A stretch of DNA of 64,000 nucleotides from the NCBI GenBank assembly GCA_003344405.1, contig NOWV01000002.1, positions 620,001 through 684,000 on the forward strand, in the 5' to 3' direction. This DNA comes from Trichoplax sp. H2. Taxonomy: Eukaryota; Placozoa; Uniplacotomia; Trichoplacea. Shown here in pieces: positions 44,701 through 56,200 of this stretch. The notes under the pieces were generated by a model. That model ran no database searches. It had not been told where the DNA came from and worked only from the letters and a program-made list of their open reading frames with translations. The position numbers and the translations under genes are program-made. Numbering within the stretch: position 1 is the first letter of the stretch; each line of letters starts with the position of its first letter.

Positions 44701-46621
44701 ATTTATAAATATATTACTTTAACTGCATTTAAAAATTATTATGCTGTCACTTTTTAATCTAGTTGACGATGATTATGTCGCAATTCTCAAAACAAAGAAT
44801 ACTTCTTTTCCTATAATTAATTTATATGATTACCGGTCGGTATCTACTTACGGCGTAAGATTTCAACACTGAGTGATATGTTTATATATCGTTTTAATCA
44901 AGCACATTATCACATTGCTAACCGACTATTTGGATTGCATTCTATACGGTATTACTGTATTGTACTCCAATACTTATAATGGCTTTTAAAGAGGCTTGCA
45001 ATTCTACGTCATGTGTAAGCATACTTTTAAACCCTGGTACTAAATTTATTTGTTGAAGACATTCTAAAACCGCATTGAAATATCGTTCCAATTTACAGTA
45101 TAAGAGCTTTATCATCGTTTTCGCTATGTATAGTACAATTTATCGCACATTATAATTATTAGAGTAGGAATGATAAATTGGCAAGTCTCCATTTGTATAC
45201 CTCACTGTAGGCTCATCTTTACAACTTATGTGATAAAATCAATCTATTTCAATTTTCTTTTTTTAGCACTTTATTACTGCAATCGGTGATTTTTATAAAA
45301 TAGCTTTTTACTCCGTTGTCTATAAAGGATTCAATTGATATAATTATAGTATATTTTTACAAATTAAATATATCAAGTTTTGATATCACACATAGGCAGT
45401 ATTTTCTTGCAACTGCAGCTATAATAAAATGTATGTGTAGGCTTGTTTATGTAAACAACGAGGCTACTATATGTGTGAAGAGTTAATTGATATGATATTA
45501 CTGATCTGATTATATCATTGACCTTTTATGATGTGCAATCAGAAATTTCATAGGAGGTGTTATGTGCAGCAGGAAGTAGCCCCTACACAAAACTACTGAT
45601 GATCTATGGCACAATGTGAGCACTGTATTAATCAGTCCGTACTTTCACTTTTTCAATACCATTTCAGTATTTTACAGCACAGTTTATACGCATATTTGTT
45701 ATTATTATTGTAGTAACTTGATCGATTAGGGCATGATCATGGAAGTTGTATCTATCGTTTATCCTCAATTATGGATATGGAGCTAGCTTCCACCATAATT
45801 GTGAATGATCAATTTATAATCTTCCTGGTCATGGATAGTTTAAGATTGCTTATATTTGGTATTAGGTAGCGCAGTATAGCAATAAAGTATACTATTGTCT
45901 TATGGTTACTGTTTTACCATGCATACGCGTATTTACGAAATTGCGGATAACCGAAGATCTACCATTTTTGTAATTCCACTCTAGCATGTATGCCAATTTC
46001 ACGATAAGGTACTCCAGTTAAGACTCTTGGACGAAGTAACGCTCCGATAATTCATTTCTTTAAATTACTTTATTAGCTTTTATCCATGTACTGTAGATAT
46101 GCTGTTAGCGTTATAAGAGACAAGTATAAACCACTGACATTCTCTTTAAGATCGATATCCAAGAGCTGCATTATCTCTTCTACTTTGATATACGTACGCA
46201 CTCGTTACAATGCCGAGTGAACGGTACTAAGCTGTAACAAGCAGTAATAAATTACAACAATCATCGCTTGAAATAACTCAAGCGAACTGATTGAAACGCA
46301 AGATGCCACTGAATGGTTCATCGCAGTCGATTTGGTATTATCGCGTATATGGTAGAAATTGTTATAAAGAGCGTTGTCGCTTAACAGCTTAGTGGTCTTA
46401 ATAACACCGTCAATGAAGTAAAGATTGATCAAAAGTGCAGTTACGCGAACTTATTGCTTATCTTTTCTGCTCGATCACTACACATACGACGGCAATACGA
46501 TAACAGCCAAGGTATGGTAGTTGTCACCTCCCTTGTTCCCTGACAGTAGTAATACTGTAAATAGGTTCTACGTACAGTATATACGCGTAAGTTATAATAA
46601 CTTGCCTAATAAAACGAAGGC
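41772..46621. other. Long AT-rich gene desert
   Basis: Nearly 5 kb with no credible exon on either strand. The only open frame over 60 codons (46205-46432, minus) starts with TTG. The first ~100 bases should contain the promoter and 5' UTR of the secreted peptide gene. I see no array or RNA gene. Confidence 0.45.
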
Positions 46622-47380
46622 TTGGGTGGGGCGTGGTGTGGTGGCTCATACAGTATAATACAGTATATTTTATTTTATTTTATTTATTTATTTTACTTTT
46701 TCCATTGCCCGTGTGACCTATTTATGCGCCAGCAGACCTACAGTACTCGTATGCAAATTGCGGTCGCGCGGTGTGGTAGGCTCATACAGTATAATATTTT
46801 ACTTTTTCCATTACCCGTGTGACCTATTTGTGCTCCAGCAGACCTACTCGTATGCAAATTGTGGTCGCGTGGTGTGGTAGGTTCATATAGTATAATATTT
46901 TACTTTTTCCATTGCCCGTGTGACCTATTTGTGTTCCAGCAGACCTACTCGTATGCAAATTGTGGTCGTGTGGTGTGGTAGGTTCATATAGTATAATATT
47001 TTACTTTTTCCATTGCCCGTGTGACCTATTTGTGCTCCAGCAGACCTACTCGTATGCAAATTGTGGTCGCGTGGTGTGGTAGGCTCATACAGTATAATAT
47101 TTTACTTTTTCCATTGCCCGTGTGACCTATTTGTGCTCCAGCAGACCTACTCGTATGCAAATTGTGGTCGTGTGGTGTGGTAGGCTCATACAGTATAATA
47201 TTTTACTTTTTCCATTGCCCGTGTGACCTATTTGTGCTCCAGCAGACCTACTCGTATGCAAATTGTGGTCGTGTGGTGTGGTAGGTTCATATAGTATAAT
47301 ATTTTACTTTTTCCATTGCCCGTGTGACACATTTGTGCGCCAGCAGACCTACTCGTATGCAAATTGCGGTCGTACGATTA
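46622..47380. repeat. Tandem array, 101-bp unit, seven copies, each with an ATGCAAAT octamer
   Basis: The word ATGCAAATTG occurs at 46751, 46852, 46953, 47054, 47155, 47256 and 47357, always exactly 101 bp apart. The unit also carries CATACAGTATAATATTTTAC, CCCGTGTGACCTATTTGTG, CCAGCAGACCTACTCG and GGTCGTGTGGTGTGGTAGG. Copies differ by only a few substitutions. The first unit has an insertion of TTTTA-type repeats (46665-46700). ATGCAAAT is the classical POU-factor octamer. Whether it is bound here is unknown. Confidence 0.93.
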
Positions 47381-47439
47381 TGAAATTGTGGGTTAGGTAA
47401 CACTGAGTATGTTTTTTCTGAACTCGCAGTACAGTACAG

Positions 47440-47565
47440 TACAGTACTGTGGAGCATAGTACAATATACTGTACTGTAGTGCGCACATTGACAGTACCGT
47501 ACTGTACAATACAGTACAGTGTACTGTAGCGGACAGGATACTGTACGGTATACAGTACAGCATTA
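47440..47565. repeat. GTAC-rich palindromic cluster
   Basis: A run of overlapping TACTGTACAGTAC-type words directly after the 101-bp array. TACTGTACAGTA is its own reverse complement. The same words recur at many places in the window. Confidence 0.8.
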
Positions 47566-48042
47566 CAGCTTCATTAATTGATTCATAAATAAATAATAAT
47601 TACTATCAGTTACTAGAAGTAGCGAAATCGCCATTTTTTTGTCCTGGGTAATTCCTGGCAAGAAATAACTAAAGACATTTAAAGTATACTGTATGGTATA
47701 TAGATATGGACTTTGCAGGAAAAAATTCATATTTAGCTTGAGCACTAAACAAGACTGAAGATTTACAGTATCTTGAAGACAAACTAACAGTATAGGACTA
47801 AAAACACGACCAGTAGTAATCAGTAGAGTCGAGTACAGCAAAGAATAAAAGTGGCGAAAATTCCAGGGTGTATTGTTGCTTATAGTACAGACTTACAGTA
47901 CATTGCTCTATCATACTATCTGTACCAAACTGTACAGACATCAAAAGGAGTGTGTTGTGTTTTAGAAAGGACATAATAAATAACAAAAAACCAGCAGACA
48001 ATAATACTTCCCAATTAAAGGTCTATGACGCGTCAGTAGACG

Positions 48043-48252
48043 ATGGGCCATACTATTTTGGGTATGACGAAGACTACGTACAGTACGGTACAGGAATACA
48101 AACAGACAATCAATCGAATGTTAGCGCAGCACGTACAGTATGCAACAGGACAAGATTTTACTGTAGTGCTTTATTTAGCAGTTGGACTACCGTACCGCAA
48201 AAGAGATTTAGAGCTCAAAAGGAAATTAGCGTCGGTCTGCACTTGTATTTGA
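48043..48252 (+). CDS. Small open frame, unsupported
   Basis: An ATG-initiated 69-codon frame ending TGA, with a soluble, basic, helix-prone product (QEYKQTINRMLAQHV, RKRDLELKRKLASV). A second frame on the same strand (47952-48272) is also open and starts after a TTTTAG that could be an acceptor. I recognise neither. Both lie next to GTAC-rich repeats and may be chance or remnants of a mobile element. Confidence 0.15.
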   Translation: MGHTILGMTKTTYSTVQEYKQTINRMLAQHVQYATGQDFTVVLYLAVGLPYRKRDLELKRKLASVCTCI

Positions 48253-48272
48253 AGAGAATCTCATCGTGGTGA

Positions 48273-50497
48273 TGCCCAGTGCCTTTCTTTCTTTTTAAAA
48301 GGGAAAAAGGTAGAACAGTACACATCGGCGTAGAAAAAAAAGGTCCTTGCGATACTTTGGGTAAGTAATATTGAGGTTATTCATGCATATGCTATTCTGT
48401 AATGTTTGGTGTAGATCAATGCTATTTGGAAACCGCACTACGCATACAAAGAGTAGAAAGGGTTTCAATCGTGTGATAACCTTATTATTAGCAGAATGGT
48501 TTCAACTGCAATCAGTAAAAGCTTGATCAGATCGGTTTCATCTTTTATGATCAATGAGAACGAATGCATTTGCAAATGTCGCTTTCTCAACGATATCATT
48601 CAACTTGATCGCTAGAGTGTCGATTATCATATTCCATTCTCCAGTACTGAATTTTACGGTGGACTAATTCTACTGTATTGTTCATACAGTTATTTTACGT
48701 AGTGAGCTCGTGGAAAGTTATCACGTACTTTACGGCGATATATATCTCTCTGTAAACAGGATATCAAATATCATTCCACTTGATTTTTCGTATATCCTCG
48801 TATACGAGTGATACTGTACTGTTTGTTACTGCTTGTGTCGTGTTTGTATTTTGATTAGCTTTCAAATTATTCCCTACAAGATGTTTATACTTGACGTCAA
48901 ACACTAGCATCCCGTAGGTGTTAAGTCTTGCAAACCGGCAATGATCGTGTCATGTTTCCCAATAAACATGTTTAACTTACAGTAGTCATCTAATTTTCCA
49001 CTTATTAATAGTTTTCTCGATCGTAGCTCTCCCCTTTCCCACATAGTGCGCTTCCTGGATACAAATTGAACTTTTTAGTATCTCCACACTTATCATCTTT
49101 TACTGCTGATAAAAATAAAAGAAAGAAGCTAGCTAAGCTAGTGTGGAAACTATAATTTTTCTAATTTAAGAATGAATTCTTTAGTTACTGTCAACAGAAT
49201 TACTACAGCTATTGATCTTGTGGTTGTATATTTTCTATGCTTCTCGTACAATAGTACAAGATGACGTTGAGGAGTGATAAAAACTGAACTTGTGAATCTT
49301 TTTCAGGTGCTAATGGTGTAGTAATATACTATACTGTTGTAAATATGTGACAACTCATTGACTACTTGGCCGATTGATTAGTTGATGATCTCATTTACTA
49401 ATAACTACTGGGTCGTCTATTTTTCACATGTCACTCTATCATCCATTTTTTTCCCTTGTTGTGACGAAAATATCCGTACATTATCCCAGTGCTACATTGC
49501 TTGAATGATTGCTATGATGATTGAGAAATAGATATGTAATGAGGATATAGGTGTGATCAAAGCGGACTATCAACATTGAGTTGCTGATAGGTCATCTGAA
49601 GTTCGATTAGGCTGGTTGCAGCACTCTTCATCATTGCATTACTGTTTGAATTATTGTTGTGTTGATCAATCGATAGTCTGATTATTATTCATTCTGCTGA
49701 CCGATCTAGTAATAAGATCGTTCTTACGCGGGCAAATTAATGCTACATGTTTGGTCCACTTGCTTACACTTGGTTGGCCTGTTGTAGCAGCTATGTTTCC
49801 ATTAATATCGTTGAACTTGAAATATGTACTGGTGATTCAATTAAATTATTGTTCCATCGTACAATCGTTGTATATATTGTACGCGTCTACATCAAGGGAT
49901 GATGCACAGTACGCTATCTTTGCATATTTAGAGTGATTGGTTTAGGCGGTAATATTTTTCGTACCGTACGAGTACTTGATATTTGCGTGATATCCACGTA
50001 GTATACTGTATATAATAACATATCTACGTCTCCATATTACCCTATGCCTTTCCTCATGTCTGAAACAAGCGAATTGATGAATAGCCAATCGGTGGAAAAA
50101 AAAGCATGGCTAGAAAATTTTATTACTCTAATAATATAACAAGAGACCCTAGTGATTATTGACCGATTGAAGTTAAATTGCTGTAAGTGTTTCCACTTAT
50201 CGTGATCGTAGCCCGACATGACTAGTTGACTGCTTGAATTCAATTAATACAGTAAGGCTTTTTCTCCCATTTCTATCAGTACTGTATGCTGTACAGTCAA
50301 TATCGATGTCGATACGCATGTCCAGTTGTATTGTCATAACGAACATTGTCTCGTCCAATGGAGTCAACCATGGTAACCACGTAACGACTTGAGTTGCACA
50401 CATAAAGATGAAAAACAACCTTGACTGTACAGTACTGTACGCGCTGCAACCATATCGTATGATCTCTCATGGCGTATCATACGCTAGGCTGAACGTA
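48273..50497. other. Intergenic DNA without recognised genes
   Basis: About 2.2 kb of AT-rich sequence. Open frames at 49751-49936 and 50037-50418 lack ATG starts or splice support. No repeat array is seen until 50498. Confidence 0.4.
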
Positions 50498-51060
50498 TTG
50501 TCTGCTCTGCTTCGTCCCTGATATTGGACCGTTGCGGTACGGTAGCAACGACTTGACTGGACGTACAGTAAAGGTAGACGCAATGGATGATTGACTTGAC
50601 ACTGTACGAACTTGTTGGTCAACCGTTGCAGTACTGTCGGGACCGTACTGGATCCGGTACCAACCAACGACTCGACGGTACTTACGGTTGACGCAATTGA
50701 TGATTGACATGACACTGTACGAACTTGTTGGTCAACCGTTGCAGTACTGTCGGGACCGTACTGGATCCGGTACCAACCAACGACTCGACGGTACGTACGG
50801 TTGACGCAATAGATGATTGACACAATACAGTACAGTACGAACTTATTGGTCAACCGTTGCAGTACTGTCGGGACCGTACTGGATCCGGTACGGTAGCACG
50901 GTAGACCCAATGGATGATTGACACAATACTGTACTGTACTGTACCAACTTCTTGGTCAACCGTTACAGTACTATCGGGACCGTACTGGAGCCGGTACCAA
51001 CCAACGACTGGACTGTAGACGGTAGACACAATTGGTGATGGACACAATAGCAACTTGTTC
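50498..51060. repeat. Tandem array of ~106-118-bp units
   Basis: The phrase GTCAACCGTTGCAGTACTGT begins at 50618, 50731, 50849 and (with a variant base) 50955. Between copies lie GGACCGTACTGGATCCGGTA, ACCAACCAACGACTCGACGG and GATGATTGACAC. The long minus-strand open frames here (such as 50467-50910) are translations of the repeat, not genes. Confidence 0.88.
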
Positions 51061-51285
51061 GTGTTGACAAGTCTATTGTATAGCACACGACTCGTCGTTA
51101 TTCAGCCTCAATCAATGACTCAGTCCATTTTATTGAATGTTATTGTTGTACGCTTATGTAGCCAATAGTGATGTTGAATTCTGTTCTGGTTATCATCACT
51201 TGCAGTCAGTAGATGTATGCGACTAAGGTTAACGTTTCATTCTTGCAGAGTGGACATTCTTGACTTACTGATTCAACTTACCCAT

Positions 51286-51427
51286 GACGAGAAGACTTTA
51301 GCTGCAATAGCATCAATTGATTGTTGAGAAAAATTGTTGTTACAGCCATTCAAGTTGACGAGAAGACTTTAGCTGCAATAGCATCAATTGATTGTTGAGA
51401 AAAATTGTTGTTACAGCCATTCAAGTT
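51286..51427. repeat. Perfect tandem duplication of a 71-bp unit
   Basis: The unit beginning GACGAGAAGACTTTAGCTGC occurs twice back to back. The corresponding place in the right-hand contig copy (from about 51819) has it once, so this is likely an allelic difference. Confidence 0.88.
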
Positions 51428-51512
51428 GATATTGTACAACTGGACGCGTAGAATAGCAGGGAATAGTCGGTCTTTTTCATCGACACCAACAATCATTTCA
51501 ACACGAGTTCGT

Positions 51513-51532
51513 NNNNNNNNNNNNNNNNNNNN
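51513..51532. other. Assembly gap (20 N)
   Basis: Twenty N bases. Sequence to the right restarts at words found at about 50998. Confidence 0.99.
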
Positions 51533-51976
51533 AACCAACGACTGGACTGTAGACGGTAGACACAATGGTGATTGACACAATAGCAACTTGTTCGTGTTGA
51601 CAAGTCTATTGTATAGCACACGACTCGTCGTTATTCAGCCTCAATCAATGACTCAGTCCATTTTATTGAATGTTATTGTTGTACGCTTATGTAGCCAATG
51701 GTGATGTTGAATTCTGTTCTGGTTATCATCACTTGCAGTCAGTAGATGTATGCGACTAAGGTTAACGTTTCATTCTTGCAGAGTGGACATTCTTGACTTA
51801 CTGATCCAACTTACCCATGACGAGAAGACTTGAGCTGCAATAGCATCAATTAATTGTTGAGAAAAATTGTTATTACAGCCATTCAAGTTGATATTGTACA
51901 ACTGGACGCGTAGAATATAGCAGGGAATAGTCGGTCTTTTGAATCGACACCAACAATCATTTCAACACGAGTTCGT
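51533..51976. repeat. Near copy of 50998-51512
   Basis: From AACCAACGACTGGACTGTAG to CAACACGAGTTCGT the two stretches match almost base for base, apart from single substitutions, small indels and the 71-bp tandem duplication in the left copy. They flank a gap, so they are probably overlapping alleles. Confidence 0.88.
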
Positions 51977-52417
51977 CTTGAAATTGAGATCGCTGACATT
52001 GCTCCAATCCAATAGACGTCTACGGAGTGGATGTAAGTCATCATTCATTGATATCTTGTCCGATATTCTACTCTACAGGATAGGCAGGATGATAGTCAAT
52101 CATAGTTGGTGAATTGGCTTACAATACAAATTGCCTTTGGATGTCATTCTTGAATGGATCAAATCAACTCAAGATTATACAAGACGTCATTCACTTGCAT
52201 TAAAACGTAGTCCAAAGTAATTGCAAATGGAGAGAATAGCAACTAGTTCGTCGTGCATCCTTTTCAATTTTGTTTTTTTGGGGGGGGGGGGTTTTGTTTT
52301 GTTTGCTTATCATCAAGATTGTCTTGTCTTACAATATTGTAAGGTCTTAATCAATTCATTTCCATTGACTAGTTTGCTGTAGACAAGATTGATATATAAA
52401 TTACAATTATCGACGAG

Positions 52418-52488
52418 ATGGCGGATGCGGCTAATAAACCAACGACTGAAAATAATAACGAAGATGCATCGAAAAAAGCTGGTACTAG
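52418..52488 (+). other. Second copy of arrestin exon 1 (probable haplotype duplicate)
   Basis: Encodes the same start ([20 protein letters not shown]) and GTAAGA donor as 53232-53302, with identical coding sequence. It sits on the left contig, whose sequence from 52294 to 53085 is repeated after the gap from 53106. One real exon placed twice is more likely than a true duplication, although alternative first exons cannot be excluded. Confidence 0.75.
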
Positions 52489-52663
52489 GTAAGATAGATA
52501 GTTTTTGGGGGACAGTAAAAAATAGACATATCGATCAACGTTACATGTGCACTAGTATTGTTGTCTACATATCTTTGATCAGAATGAAGCGTTATCATTC
52601 ATCCATTTCACTACACACAATTAAACTTTCTTGACCATGATTGTCAAAATTGCTGTCAGTAAT

Positions 52664-53020
52664 AGACCTTACCATACTATTTCGTATTGATAACTCTCTT
52701 TTAAAATGTTCAACTTATAATGAATAAATACCTTATTGCTTACAGTAATATTTAGACCTTACCATACTAGTTCATATTAATAACTCTCTTTTAAAATGTT
52801 CCAACTTATAATGAATAAATACCTTATTGCTTAGTAAAGTAATATTTAGACCTTACCATACTAGTTCATATTAATAACTCTCTTTTAAAATGTTCCAACT
52901 TATAATGAATAAATACCTTATTGCTTACAGTAATATTTAGACCTTACCATACTAGTTCATATTGATAACTCTCTTTTAAAATGTTCCAACTTACAATGAG
53001 TAAAAATTGCACTTCAATTT
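52664..53020. repeat. Tandem array, ~91-bp unit, four copies (left contig)
   Basis: AGACCTTACCATACT begins at 52664, 52754, 52848 and 52939. The units contain TTAATAACTCTCTTTTAAAA and AATGAATAAATACCTTATTG. The array lies in the first arrestin intron of the left contig copy. Confidence 0.9.
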
Positions 53021-53085
53021 GCAATATCAAAATAAAATAAAAAATTACTCATCATCATCATCTTGATCAATTTTGCTACTTCGAA

Positions 53086-53105
53086 NNNNNNNNNNNNNNN
53101 NNNNN
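53086..53105. other. Assembly gap (20 N)
   Basis: Twenty N bases. The flanks repeat each other: 52294 onward matches 53106 onward, and the end at 53085 matches about 54098. Confidence 0.99.
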
Positions 53106-53231
53106 TTTTGTTTTGTTTGCTTATCATCAAGATTGTCTTGTCTTACAATATTGTAAGGTCTTAATCAATTCATTTCCATTGACTAGTTTGCTGTAGACAA
53201 GATTGATATATAAATTACAATTATCGACGAG

Positions 53232-56200
53232 ATGGCGGATGCGGCTAATAAACCAACGACTGAAAATAATAACGAAGATGCATCGAAAAAAGCTGGTACT
53301 AGGTAAGATAGATAGTTTTTGGGAGACAGTAAAAAATAGACATGTCGATCAACGTTACATGTGCACTAGTATTGTTGTCTACATATCTTTGATCAGAATG
53401 AAGCGTTGTCATTCATCCATTTCACTACACACAATTGAACTTTCATCTTGATCATGATTGTCAAAATTGCTGTCAGTAATATTTAGACCTTACCATACTA
53501 TTTCATATTGATAACTCTCTTTTAAAATGTTCAACTTATATATTGCTAAGAGTAGTATTTAGACCTTACCATACTAGTTCATATTGATAACTCTTTTAAA
53601 ATGTTTAACTTATATATTGCTAAGAGTAGTATTTAGACCTTACCATACTAGTTCATATTGATAACTCTCTTTTAAAATGTTTAACTTATATATTGCTAAG
53701 AGTAGTATTTAGACCTTACCATACTAGTTCATATTGATAACTCTCTTTCAAAATGTTCAACTTATATATTGCTAAGAGTAGTATTTAGACCTTACCATAC
53801 TAGTTCATATTGATAACTCTCTTTCAAAATGTTCAACTTATATATTGCTAAGAGTAGTATTTAGACCTTACCATACTAGTTCATATTGATAACTCTCTTT
53901 TAAAATGTTTCAACTTATAATGAATAAATACCTTATTGCTTACAGTAATATTTAGACCTTACCATACTAGTTCATATTGATAACTCTCTTTTAAAATATT
54001 CCAACTTACAATGAATAAAAATTGCACTTCAATTTGCAATATCAAAATAAAATAAAAAATTACTCATCATCATCTTGATCAATTTTGCTACTTCGAAAAT
54101 GTTTTAATTTGCCAATATCACTTTATATTTATTACTAATAGAGTTTTTAAGAAAAGTAGTCCAAATGGCAAGGTACGTAAGTTATCTATCTTCATTTAAA
54201 ATGAATATCCATTGAAATACTATCTTCTATTTTTCCTATCAAAATAACAACAATGTTGATCGAATATTTTTGCATCATTCCATTACAACTCTACCATCAA
54301 ACGAGTACATATATAGCAACGAATACTGTACATATCTTAAAAATGCAAGTTAACAATTTCAAGAGCATCCAATTGACTAAACAGTTACCGTACTAAAATA
54401 ATCAATTGATCTACTGTATTCCCTATCATGGTTATTACTTTTATTTTGAACCTATTTAGACACAAGCCACTTCTTCTTCCTTTATGTATAGTAATGTGAA
54501 ATTTAAAAATAACCCATTTTGTCTTCATAGTTTAAGTCGTTGTCAAATTTTTATCCTACTGATACTCTCCCATTAAAAAGCCTCCATAGGTGTTTATACC
54601 CTAAATATGATTCTATCCTTTCAATATTGATTGCTACTACAACAGTAGTGTCCGTCGACAGTACCGTTCTTGAATTAATTAAACGAATTAAAAAGTTCAA
54701 TTTATGTGTCGATAATACGCTATAATCATTGTTATAACTGATCAACGTTTTACCTTTGATATATCGCTAAAAATCATCGTCAAGTTATAGACTACATCTT
54801 GTAATACTGTCATATCGTGATTCATGATATTTTATAGATGTTAGTTTCGTTTCATACGCATTATTAATGTTGTCTATATATACAATGTCATATTTTCTTT
54901 CCTTTGCAGTTGTATATTACGTACATGTATTTATTGGTGCTAGATTAAGTAGGGCTGGTACATATTGTAACGGCAAGAACAAGGACGTTTTGAAGCATAG
55001 TTTGTTCAATCTTTTATTTTTATAGACAGTTTAGCGGTAGAATATCAACTGATGTTTTCGTTTACGTGACTATCTAGACCACTTTAAACTGTCGTCACTT
55101 TTATTTATTAATATGCCATCAGGTCTATCATTTGTATAACTGAATCTTTCTGATAATACTTTTCATCTCTGGTTACTTCTTAATGTCAGATAAAAGGAAA
55201 CGTTTCCGTATACTACGTAGATATCAGTCACAACAATTTATACTCTTATTATGATAACCTGGTGCAACATAGATTATTTCAATTTCTCCCTGATGATGGA
55301 CTTTTTACTCTTGACGCAACTTCTATCACATAAAAGATTAATTTTATTCTTTATACTAACATTTTTCACACGCGTTAACCTGCACCTGCACGTCATTTTA
55401 ACAAAAAAAATGAAAGGAAAAAAATTTTTAATATCATTTTATGTAACTTTCAACATGATTTATAATATACTTTATCTCTCTAAACTAAACAGAGATTATG
55501 GTGCAATTAGGTAGTAGATTTTGAAAATGATCGATATTGTCCTCTATAATAATGAATCCACAAATATCAAGTGATATACAATAATAATAGTGATCTACGT
55601 TTTCTTATATTGAATCATATATCATCGTTGCGTTTTTTCATTTTAAATATACTCAATCTTATCCTATATTCTTACAGTGCAAGTAAATGACCATTATAAC
55701 GATGAAATTAACAATTTTTTTTTGTCTTTGACTATTTTCAATATACAGTAATTCTATAGTAGTTCTAGTAATATAGTACAACAACAAAGGGTGATGTTAA
55801 TCGACAACTGATCAAGATTTAGAAAAGCTTTACATTATTACACCGTAGAATATTTTTACCCTTGAACACTTAAAAAAATGTCCCAGTCTTTATATACGTA
55901 CATATATATTTACATTCATTGTAACGTAGTTATAACAAAAACCTCTCTGACATTGGAAATTAATTCTAATTTTCTTCATCTACACTTAATTTACGCTTTG
56001 GCGCTTAATAGGGCATATCTCTGATGTTTTATGCCCCAATTCTATCTTTTTCTTTTCTCGTGGTGTCGCATATTGTTTATTATTTATGGGTAGAGTATTC
56101 GCACCGATACAACTTTGCATACAACTTACTCGACGTTCTGCACATCAATAAAATGAATGATGTTATAGAGCACTTAGTATTTTAACATTTATGGATACAG

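Noticed and set aside
50467-51086. Long minus-strand open frames (up to 147 codons)
   Set aside because: They are translations of the ~106-118-bp tandem repeat. The same peptide words recur with each unit, and there is no splice or homology support.
55251-55514. 87-codon hydrophobic frame in arrestin intron 2
   Set aside because: Composition (F, I, L, K) is what A/T-rich DNA gives by chance. No ligand-binding or receptor motif and no splice partner.
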